Assembly (NCBI GenBank): GCA_040219575.1
Contig: JAVJSD010000074.1
Coordinates: 1 to 64,000 of the forward strand
Direction: 5' to 3'
DNA: 64,000 nucleotides
From: JAVJSD01 sp040219575
GTDB lineage: Bacteria > Planctomycetota > Planctomycetia > Pirellulales > Pirellulaceae
The position numbers and the translations under genes were made by a program. Within the stretch, counting starts at the first letter, position 1. Each line of letters starts with the position of its first letter. The notes beneath the pieces are model-generated. The model was not told the origin of the DNA. It did no database searches and worked only from the letters and a program-made list of their open reading frames with translations. This document shows, in pieces, positions 43,655-50,623 of this stretch.

Positions 43655-44914
43655 TCAAAGGTCGCCCGCGCCCGTCGCGGCCAAAATGCCTCCTTCCACG
43701 GCGATGGCCGTCTGAAACGCGGCCATCATCACCGCCCCCCAGCCTCCCTCGCTGCCGTGAAAGTTCGTCCGGTCGAACCAGCGCGTGCTGGGTACATAAG
43801 GAAGATTGGTGTCCGCGATGCTGTCCAGGCTGCCGTAGGCGATGTTCCGGTAAGAGAGGGCCACGTTCTCTTCGTTAATGCCTTCCATCTCCCAGTGCAT
43901 GATCTTGATGCCGCCCAGGCCGACGATCAAAAAGGGATTCCGCATGCCTCCCAAGCCCGGGCCGGTCCGGCGGACGAAGAAGAAGAACGCGAAGGGAAAA
44001 TTCTGCTGCGTGCTGCAACCGAGGGCCAGTTGAGGCGTGGCGGTGTCGGGACGCTTCTTGAAGAAGAAATTTCCATGAATCGGCAGAATGTTCGGCGCTC
44101 CCATTTGCATCCCTTGCCGTTCCAGGAAGGTCTTCTCGAAGAAGTCGCGAAAGCTGTACTGCCGCCGCGCGTCGAGCATGTCTTGGTTGTATTGCGCCAA
44201 ACTCTGTTGGAGCTGTTGATGAACCAGCTGCGCTTGTTGTCGCGCGGCCTGTTCCTGTTGCTGCAAGGTATGGACCTCGCCGAGAGGATTCTGTGCGTCC
44301 ACAAGATCTTGCCGGGCTCGATCCCGGGCCTGCGTCAGCCGTTGCTGTTCCAGCAGATCCTGCTGCGTGCGTCCCAACGGAAAATCGCGAAAATAGTCTT
44401 GCTCGGCCGTGCGGACCGCTTGCTGCAATCGGAGCAGCGTCTGCTGTCCCCGCTGCTGAAGACGGCCCGCCCGATTGAGATGGTCCTGCATTTGCTCGCC
44501 GACCGCGTCCCGCTCACGCGTCAGCCGATCGCGCTCGCCGCGCGCCTTGCGATACATGCGGCTGTTTTGCGCGCCCGCCTGAAACTCGGGATCGTTGACC
44601 GCCGCGTCGGTCATGACGTCCTCCCACATGTTGGCTCGATAATCCGCAGCGACGGGGCCCGCCTGATCCCCAATTCCGCCCCCCATTTGATTGAGCAGGT
44701 GCCGGTGATCCTCCGTCTCGAAGTATCCAACGCGATGAGCCACGCTGAGCACGTTGATGCAGCCCACGAAGGGGATGTCGAGGCAGTCGCCGCGGACCAC
44801 GTCCTTGAAGGCCTGAATCAGCCGCACCGCCGTCAACCGGCCGCCGCCGGGATTGTCTCCCGTTTGAAGCAGCGTCGGATCGCGAATCAGCAACAGGAAG
44901 ATGTGGGAAGCCAT
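43655..44914 (-). CDS. Hcp-like protein with long coiled-coil insertion
   Basis: 419 residues, more than twice canonical Hcp. The ends match the 42816-43541 protein: GDCLDIPFVGCINVLSVAHR near 42-61, then QLALGCSTQQNFPFAFFFFV (295-314), FLIVGLGGIKIMHWEMEG and VALSYRNIAYGSLDSIADTN. Between them, residues of about 118-250 are Gln/Arg/Glu/Leu-rich with heptad character (RLQQRGQQTLLRLQQAVRTA), predicting a coiled coil. A strong AAGGAGG site precedes the ATG. The C-terminus is again hydrophobic and Ala/Gly-rich. It is probably a tube-derived protein with a projecting rod. The Hcp relation is inferred by pattern. Confidence 0.55.
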   Translation of the reverse strand: MASHIFLLLIRDPTLLQTGDNPGGGRLTAVRLIQAFKDVVRGDCLDIPFVGCINVLSVAHRVGYFETEDHRHLLNQMGGGIGDQAGPVAADYRANMWEDVMTDAAVNDPEFQAGAQNSRMYRKARGERDRLTRERDAVGEQMQDHLNRAGRLQQRGQQTLLRLQQAVRTAEQDYFRDFPLGRTQQDLLEQQRLTQARDRARQDLVDAQNPLGEVHTLQQQEQAARQQAQLVHQQLQQSLAQYNQDMLDARRQYSFRDFFEKTFLERQGMQMGAPNILPIHGNFFFKKRPDTATPQLALGCSTQQNFPFAFFFFVRRTGPGLGGMRNPFLIVGLGGIKIMHWEMEGINEENVALSYRNIAYGSLDSIADTNLPYVPSTRWFDRTNFHGSEGGWGAVMMAAFQTAIAVEGGILAATGAGDL

Positions 44915-44924
44915 GTCGCCCTCC

Positions 44925-45494
44925 TTAGAAGTTCGGCAACTTCGGCATGTTGATCGGGGCGTCGATCACCCAACTCCAGGTGGCCTCGGACGTGCCGGAC
45001 AACTGGTTGCCTTGGTCCTTGGACCCCGCACCGGCGGCGTTCCAGTGAACCGTCATCTGGCCGAACCGCAGCCCGATCGTCTCGGTCGCCAGGTTGCTCT
45101 TGCCCGACGGCTCGTAGCGGGCGATGTGGACATAGCGCATGGTGTAGGTGATATACGGCGGGCTGGGGGTGATGCCGAACACGTAGATGTCGACCTCGCC
45201 GATGAAGTAACCTTCGCAGCAGTAGCGAAACAACTTGGGCGAGTGGGCGTCGACCTGTTTGGTGACGACGCAATCCGTCCGTTCCACCGATTCCACGCTG
45301 CGCGGACGCCCGCCTTGCTCCGATCCGATCTGCTGGATGCTGAAATCGTACGAGAAGATTTCAATCGGCCCGCCGCTGTCGAGGCTTTCGCCGCTGGCGG
45401 AGTAGTCGAATTTTCGCAGGGCCGTCGTTCCATTGCTGGCGTCGGAACTCTGATCGAAGATGCCCTTCAGCGACATGAAGATGTTGCTGGCCAT
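44925..45494 (-). CDS. Hcp-family tube-like protein
   Basis: 189 residues. Clear Hcp plan: ASNIFMSLKGIFDQSS, then PIEIFSYDFSIQQ, CVVTKQVDAHSPKLFRYCCE (the Hcp core with Asp-x-x-Ser-Pro-x-Leu), YITYTMRYVHIARYEPSGK and TIGLRFGQMTVHW. An AAGGAG site lies just before the ATG. It ends 10 bp before the start of the coiled-coil Hcp-like gene, so the two are coupled in one transcript. A short C-terminal extension (WSWVIDAPINMPKLPNF) is unlike canonical Hcp. Confidence 0.82.
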   Translation of the reverse strand: MASNIFMSLKGIFDQSSDASNGTTALRKFDYSASGESLDSGGPIEIFSYDFSIQQIGSEQGGRPRSVESVERTDCVVTKQVDAHSPKLFRYCCEGYFIGEVDIYVFGITPSPPYITYTMRYVHIARYEPSGKSNLATETIGLRFGQMTVHWNAAGAGSKDQGNQLSGTSEATWSWVIDAPINMPKLPNF

Positions 45495-45561
45495 GGTCGT
45501 GTTCTCCTTGGACGCATCCGACGGGGATCTCTTGGCGTTCCGCTCGCCGCGGCAGGCTGGA

Positions 45562-46128
45562 CTACGAAGGCTTGTTCCCCACCACGCTCCAACCGCCGGT
45601 GACGTTCAACGAACCCGTCCCCCCTTTGTAGTTCCATTGAATGACTTGATACGCCAGATCGATCTCCTCGACCGGCCCCATCGCCGTCACCTCGCCGGCG
45701 ATCAGCGGATAGTGCTCGCTGGCGCCGAACGGGTGCAACCGCGGATCGCCCACCAGGTGCGCCCGGGTGATGTTCACCTGCGTGAGCGTGATCTGCATGT
45801 AGGGAATCTTCTTCCAGTTGTCGCTGGTCTGCTGGGTCGTGCCGCTTGGCTGGCAGAGCGTGATCACCGCCGTGTCGTACGTCGTTCCCGCGCAGGCCGC
45901 CTGGTACAGCTTGGGCGACGACATGTCGATCTCTTTGATGATCGTGATCGGCTTGTGTTCGCTGCGGGCGTAATTGCCCGGACTGGCCGAGCCCGTGGGC
46001 GTCAACGGGCGCGTCCGCTCGATCGCCTGCGAGAAGGAGATGATCTCGATCTGCCCCGCGAACAGCGAGTCGGTGCTGCCGCCCGTGATCGCCGGTTGAT
46101 CGATCTTGAGAAACGCGTCGAGGAGCAT
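45562..46128 (-). CDS. Hcp-family tube-like protein, first of the minus-strand array
   Basis: 188 residues. MLLDAFLKIDQPAITGGSTD, IEIISFSQAIER, ITIIKEIDMSSPKLYQAACA, MQITLTQVNITRAHLVGD and VEEIDLAYQVIQWNYK follow the Hcp fold from first to last strand. It is first in the array, opposite the vgrG start, with 215 bp between. No strong ribosome site is visible before the ATG at 46128. Confidence 0.85.
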   Translation of the reverse strand: MLLDAFLKIDQPAITGGSTDSLFAGQIEIISFSQAIERTRPLTPTGSASPGNYARSEHKPITIIKEIDMSSPKLYQAACAGTTYDTAVITLCQPSGTTQQTSDNWKKIPYMQITLTQVNITRAHLVGDPRLHPFGASEHYPLIAGEVTAMGPVEEIDLAYQVIQWNYKGGTGSLNVTGGWSVVGNKPS

Positions 46129-46343
46129 GGGCGAGGGCGCTTCTGGATTGGATCGGTGCCTTCCCTAACAAATCGGGTGGAACTTACCAGAGGAAAATTC
46201 GGTTGACAACCAGCGGTTTCCATATTGGGGGGCGACGCGCGGCGGAGGCGCGCGTCGATTGGTTTCGCCGCCGCCGGAAACCGATTAGATTGATCGCCGC
46301 CGGCGCGCTGCGAATCGAAGCTCCTCCTGCCGTACCAATCGCC
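46129..46343. promoter_or_regulatory. Divergent region between the Hcp-like array and vgrG
   Basis: 215 bp between the first array gene (minus) and the VgrG start (plus). It should hold promoters for both; no motif was confidently recognised. An in-frame extension of vgrG upstream to 46203 lacks family similarity and is not taken as coding. Confidence 0.4.
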
Positions 46344-48419
46344 ATGTCTTCACCGGAACAAGCGTCCCGTCTGCTGTCCGTCACGACCGGCCTGGGCGAC
46401 GACGTGCTCGTCCTCGAGGCGTATCGCGGCCGCGAGCAACTCTCGCAGTTGTTTCACTTCGAACTCGACATGCTGTCGACCAACCAGGACATCGATCCGT
46501 CGAGCGTCGTCGGAACCTCGGCCACCATCAGCGTGCAACTCCCCTCCGGCGATCCGCGCTACATCAACGGCATGATCAATCGTTTCGCGGCGGGCTCGCC
46601 CGAGACCTGGGAGCAGGGTTATCGCCGTTACCGGGCCACGATCGTGCCGCAATTCTGGTTTCTGTCGCTCAACAGCGACTGCCGCGTCTACCAGAACCTG
46701 GCGATTCCGGACATCATCAGCCAGGTGTTCAGCAACGCCGGCCTGACCAGCTTCAAGGACGCCACCAAGAGCACTTATTCTCCGCTGGTGTACTGCGTGC
46801 AATACAACGAGAGCGACTTCGCGTTCGTGTCGCGGTTGATGCAATGGGCCGGCATCTACTATTTCTTCACGCACGACAACGGCTCCCACACCTTGACCTT
46901 GTGCGACGACGCCACCGGCTACGTCGACTGCCTGGAGAGCTCGGTCGATTACCAGGACCGCTTCGATCCGCAACTGTGGGGTCAGATCGAAAGCTGGGAG
47001 CACCAGTACGATTACTGCGCGGGCAAGTTCGCGCAGACCGACTACAACTTCGAGGATCCCGACACCAGCCTGCTGACGAATTCCTCGTCGGTTGTCTCGC
47101 TGCAAGGAAACGACGCGTACGAAGTGTTTCAGTATCCCGGAGACTACACCACGACTTCCGACGGCGGCCCCCTGACCGACGCCCGTATGCAGCAGCGCGA
47201 GGCGACCTACAGCGTGGCCAAGGGGACAAGCAGTTGCGCCAGCTTCTTCGCCGGCGGCAAGTTCTCACTCAGCACGCACCCCATCGCTTCGGAGCAGGGG
47301 CAATCCTACGCCTTGCTGTCGGTCGAACACGACGTCGTGGAGCCCGCCGCCTACACCGCCCAGTCCGGCGACGACCCCGCCAAGCAACGCAATCCGATCC
47401 GCAACACGTTTCGCGGCATCCCCTCCAGCACCGTCTACCGCCCGCCCCGCACGACGCCCAAGCCGCGGATCGAGGGCCCGCAATCGGCCAAGGTCGTCGG
47501 CGTGCAAGGCAACGAGATCGATACGGACCAATACGGGCGCGTGAAAGTTCAGTTCTACTGGGACCGCTACGGCCAGTTCGACGAGAACAGCTCGTGCTGG
47601 ATACGTGTCGTGCAGCGCTGGGCCGACAGCGGTTGGGGCGCCCATTTCATCCCCCGCATCGGCCAGGAGGTGCTTGTCGAATTCCTCGGCGGAGATCCCG
47701 ACCGGCCGGTGGTGACGGGCTGCCTGTACAACGCCAATTTGATGCCGCCCTACACCTTGCCCGACAACAGCACGCGTTCGGGCGTGAAGACGCACAGCAC
47801 GCCCGAGGGCGACGAGGGGGCCTCGAACGAGATCTGCTTCGACGACAACAAGGGGCAGGAGAACTTCTACGTGCACGCCCAGCGCGACTACCAGCGCGTG
47901 GTGGAGAACAACGACACGCTCGAGGTCGGCGTCGGCGCTCAGGATCCTGGCGATCAGACGATCACCATCTACAACAATCGATCGGTCACCATCCAGCAGG
48001 GGGACGACACGCTGGAGGTGCAGACCGGCAACCGCTCGGTGACCATCGACAAAGGAAACGACACGCTGGAGGTGAAGGAGGGCGACCTCAGCATCAGCGT
48101 CGATGAGGGCGCCGCCAGCCTGGAGGTCAAAAAGGGCGACCGGTCGGTGAAGGTTGACGAAGGGAATGATACGCTCGAAGTTTCCTCGGGCGACCACCAG
48201 ATCACCGTCAGCAAGGGATCGAGCACGATCGAAGCCGGTCAGGGCATCACGTTGAAGGTCGGCTCCAACAGCATCGAAATCACCTCTTCGGGCGTGACGA
48301 TCAAGGGCGTCGAGGTCAGCGTCCAGGGCTCGGCAGAGGCGACGCTCAGCTCCCCCAAGACCAGCGTCTCGGGCGACGGTGAAGTGACCATCCAGGGTGG
48401 CGTCGTACAAATCAACTAA
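46344..48419 (+). CDS. vgrG: T6SS spike protein VgrG (TssI)
   Basis: 691 residues. Trimeric VgrG tips the Hcp tube. The gp27-like head has VYQNLAIPDIISQVFSNAGL and SDFAFVSRLMQWAGIYYFF. The gp5 OB-fold has GRVKVQFYWDRYGQF, SCWIRVVQRWADSGWGAHFI, PRIGQEVLVEFLGGDPDRPV and VTGCLYN. Residues of about 547-636 form a needle of five 18-residue repeats on the scheme NRSVTIxxGNDTLEVxxG (for example RSVTIDKGNDTLEVKEG). A beta-helical end follows and closes with VTIQGGVVQIN. No extra effector domain and no adjacent PAAR gene were seen. ATG 46344 gives the family start. Confidence 0.95.
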   Translation: MSSPEQASRLLSVTTGLGDDVLVLEAYRGREQLSQLFHFELDMLSTNQDIDPSSVVGTSATISVQLPSGDPRYINGMINRFAAGSPETWEQGYRRYRATIVPQFWFLSLNSDCRVYQNLAIPDIISQVFSNAGLTSFKDATKSTYSPLVYCVQYNESDFAFVSRLMQWAGIYYFFTHDNGSHTLTLCDDATGYVDCLESSVDYQDRFDPQLWGQIESWEHQYDYCAGKFAQTDYNFEDPDTSLLTNSSSVVSLQGNDAYEVFQYPGDYTTTSDGGPLTDARMQQREATYSVAKGTSSCASFFAGGKFSLSTHPIASEQGQSYALLSVEHDVVEPAAYTAQSGDDPAKQRNPIRNTFRGIPSSTVYRPPRTTPKPRIEGPQSAKVVGVQGNEIDTDQYGRVKVQFYWDRYGQFDENSSCWIRVVQRWADSGWGAHFIPRIGQEVLVEFLGGDPDRPVVTGCLYNANLMPPYTLPDNSTRSGVKTHSTPEGDEGASNEICFDDNKGQENFYVHAQRDYQRVVENNDTLEVGVGAQDPGDQTITIYNNRSVTIQQGDDTLEVQTGNRSVTIDKGNDTLEVKEGDLSISVDEGAASLEVKKGDRSVKVDEGNDTLEVSSGDHQITVSKGSSTIEAGQGITLKVGSNSIEITSSGVTIKGVEVSVQGSAEATLSSPKTSVSGDGEVTIQGGVVQIN

Positions 48420-48442
48420 GGCCTTGTCCGGAAACCTCGTAG

Positions 48443-48544
48443 CGGAAGTCGCGAGACTTCCGACGACATGAGAAGAGGGAGGAACTCTCACGAGTTCCGC
48501 TACAAATCGCAGGAATTTGCGTAGCAGAAGTCGTGAGACTTCTG
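48443..48544. repeat. Three tetraloop hairpins of the dispersed family
   Basis: CGGAAGTC-GCGA-GACTTCCG (48443-48462), GGAACTC-TCAC-GAGTTCC (48481-48498) and CAGAAGTC-GTGA-GACTTCTG (48525-48544). All stems are perfect. They lie between vgrG and the FHA gene, and the last is followed by the CAATCTCGCC block also present at 22660. Confidence 0.75.
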
Positions 48545-48630
48545 AACGCTCAATCTCGCCGAACGATTTCTCGAACTCTCACGAACTCTCCCACGAACCA
48601 CACAACGCGAACAGAGATTAGCCAGCGGCC

Positions 48631-49557
48631 GTGCCTGTCATTCTCACGATTGTCGAAGGCGCTCGAGCAGGAAGGCGGTTCATCGTCCGCAATGGGCAGG
48701 CAGCGCGCGTGGGCCGCACCGACCTGGCCGACTTTTGCGTCGCCGACGACGATCAATTGGCCGACGTGCACTTCGCGGTTCGCTGCGACGCCGATGATTG
48801 CACGGTGCGCGGCCTCGCTGCCGGAGCGCCGACGCTGCTGAACGATGAGGCGATCGACGCCGAGACGCCGCTGCGCGACGGCGCCACCATCACCGCGGGA
48901 GGCACTCGGTTCGACGTCCGCATCGAAGGCGAACTCAGCCGCGCGACGCAAAAGGCGTCGATCCTGGGAGGCGACGACGGAGAGGATCCAACGGCGGCCG
49001 TCGTCAGCCGCATCGCCCAGGTCGCGCAACAGGCGGAATTGAGCGATGCGGCGCGTTCGCTCGTTGTCGGGCAACGGTCGCCGGTCGATGTTTTGGCCGC
49101 TCTTTCCGCCGCCCAGTTGCGCGACGACGCCGTGAGTTTTCTCGCTTATTGGTTCGCGCCGCGCGAGGCGGTGTGGTGGGCGCGAATGTGCGTCAGCAGG
49201 GCGCTCGGCGACACGCCGACTCCGGCGCAACAAAAGGCGCTCGACGCGGCCCGCGCGTGGCTGGTGGAGGCCAGCGAGGAAAACCGAGTGGCGGCGCTCG
49301 CCGCGGCGGGTGACCGCCAGGCCGGGACCATGGCCGCCTGGGTTGCGCGTTGCGCCGTCTGGAACAGCAACAACCTGTCGGGCGAAGAGTTGCCGGTCGT
49401 GCCGCCGCCCGTGGGGCTCGGTGGCAAGGCGGTCGCCTCCACCCTCAAGATCGCAGTCGCCGCGGCGCCGCAGGACCAGCTTGAAGCCCGCTGCGACGAA
49501 TTCGTGGACTTTGGCAAGTCGATTCTGCTCGGCCAAGAGCAGTTGCCGCAAGCGTGA
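48631..49557 (+). CDS. FHA domain protein with C-terminal DUF6931-like region
   Basis: 308 residues. Residues 1-105 look like a forkhead-associated domain (ILTIVEGARAGRRFIVRNGQ, ARVGRTDLADFCVADDDQLA, the loop LLNDEAI and DGATITAGGTRFDV), which would bind phosphothreonine. The His/Ser core is partly changed (VHFAVRC). A linker is followed by an Ala-rich helical domain of about 150 residues (DAVSFLAYWFAPREAVWWAR, AWVARCAVWNSNNLSG), as in DUF6931 proteins. FHA proteins (Fha/ImpI/TagH) commonly regulate T6SS assembly, and this gene follows vgrG by 211 bp. GTG start; no SD is visible. Confidence 0.78.
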   Translation: MPVILTIVEGARAGRRFIVRNGQAARVGRTDLADFCVADDDQLADVHFAVRCDADDCTVRGLAAGAPTLLNDEAIDAETPLRDGATITAGGTRFDVRIEGELSRATQKASILGGDDGEDPTAAVVSRIAQVAQQAELSDAARSLVVGQRSPVDVLAALSAAQLRDDAVSFLAYWFAPREAVWWARMCVSRALGDTPTPAQQKALDAARAWLVEASEENRVAALAAAGDRQAGTMAAWVARCAVWNSNNLSGEELPVVPPPVGLGGKAVASTLKIAVAAAPQDQLEARCDEFVDFGKSILLGQEQLPQA

Positions 49558-49735
49558 GGTGCAGGTCGCTCTTGGAAAAGCGGGCGTCCTTGCCTGCGAG
49601 GCGCAAGCAGCGGCCAAAAAGCTGCGGGAAGTGCCGGTGGCACGTGGCGTGAGCCCGCAGTACACTCGAAGAGTAGGACGTCGTCGTCCGTCGGCGTCGG
49701 TTTTGGTTCCCGCTCCTCGCATTGGGCTCTCCACG

Positions 49736-50623
49736 ATGTCCTCCTATTCCCGTCGTCAATTGTTGCAATCGGCCGGCGCCGCCGCTGGTCTGCTGGCCGT
49801 CTCCCCGCTCGCCCGCCTCGCTGGCGCCGCCGCTCCCAAGGGGGCCGGCATGGCCTACGGACTGGTCACGTATCAGTGGGGCAAGGACTGGGACCTTCCC
49901 ACCCTGATCGCCAATTTGGAGAAGGCCGACGTGCTGGGCGTGGAGTTGCGAACGACGCACGCCCACAAGGTCGAACCCGCGCTCAGCGAGAAACAACGCG
50001 AGGACGTCCGCCGGCGGTTCGCCGATAGTCCGGTCAACCTGGTCGGAATCGGCAGCAATGAGCGATTCGACGACCCGAATCCCGATGTGGTGAAAAAGGC
50101 GATCGCCGCCGCCAAGGACTTCCTCCGCCTCAGCCACGATGTCGGCAGCAGCGGTGTGAAGGTCAAACCCGACCGCTTCCATGACAGCGTGCCGCACGAA
50201 AAGACGATCGAGCAGATCGGGCGTTCGCTGAACGAATTGGGCCAGTACGCCGCCGGATTCGGGCAGCAGGTCCGCCTGGAAGTGCACGGTCAATGCGCGC
50301 AACTGCCGACCATCAAAGCGATTCTGGACGTGGCCGACAACGAGAACGTGGCCATCTGCTGGAACTCGAACCAGCAGGATCTGGAGGGCAAGGGGCTGTC
50401 CGCGAACTATCATTTGGTGGCCGACCGATTCGGCGCAACTTGCCATGTGCGCGAACTGGACAGCCCCGACTATCCGTATCAAGAGTTGATCAACCTGCTG
50501 GTCGCCGACGACTACGAGGGCTGGGTGATGCTCGAAGCGAGTTCGCAGCCCGAGGATCCGGTGGCCGCCCTGGCCCGCCAGGGGAAGCTGTTCCAACAGA
50601 TGGTGGCCAAGGCCCAGGCATGA
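49736..50623 (+). CDS. Tat-exported sugar phosphate isomerase/epimerase-like protein
   Basis: 295 residues. Twin-arginine signal YSRRQLLQSAGAAAGLLAVS, then a xylose isomerase-like TIM barrel: GLVTYQWGKDWDLPTLIANL, VLGVELRTTHAHKVEP, GIGSNERFDDPNPDVVKKAI, RLEVHGQCAQLPTIKAILD, NVAICWNSNQQDL and DYEGWVMLEASSQPEDPVAA. Metal-binding Glu, His and Asp positions of the family are plausible but not mapped. The substrate is unknown. Its stop overlaps the ATG of the octaheme cytochrome gene by 4 bases (ATGA), so they are co-translated. Confidence 0.82.
   Translation: MSSYSRRQLLQSAGAAAGLLAVSPLARLAGAAAPKGAGMAYGLVTYQWGKDWDLPTLIANLEKADVLGVELRTTHAHKVEPALSEKQREDVRRRFADSPVNLVGIGSNERFDDPNPDVVKKAIAAAKDFLRLSHDVGSSGVKVKPDRFHDSVPHEKTIEQIGRSLNELGQYAAGFGQQVRLEVHGQCAQLPTIKAILDVADNENVAICWNSNQQDLEGKGLSANYHLVADRFGATCHVRELDSPDYPYQELINLLVADDYEGWVMLEASSQPEDPVAALARQGKLFQQMVAKAQA

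Noticed and set aside
28591..48419. Phage tail or extracellular contractile injection system
   Set aside because: TssA, TssF, TssG, ClpV, TagJ and Hcp/VgrG together identify a T6SS; no phage capsid, lysis or eCIS tail-fibre genes are seen.
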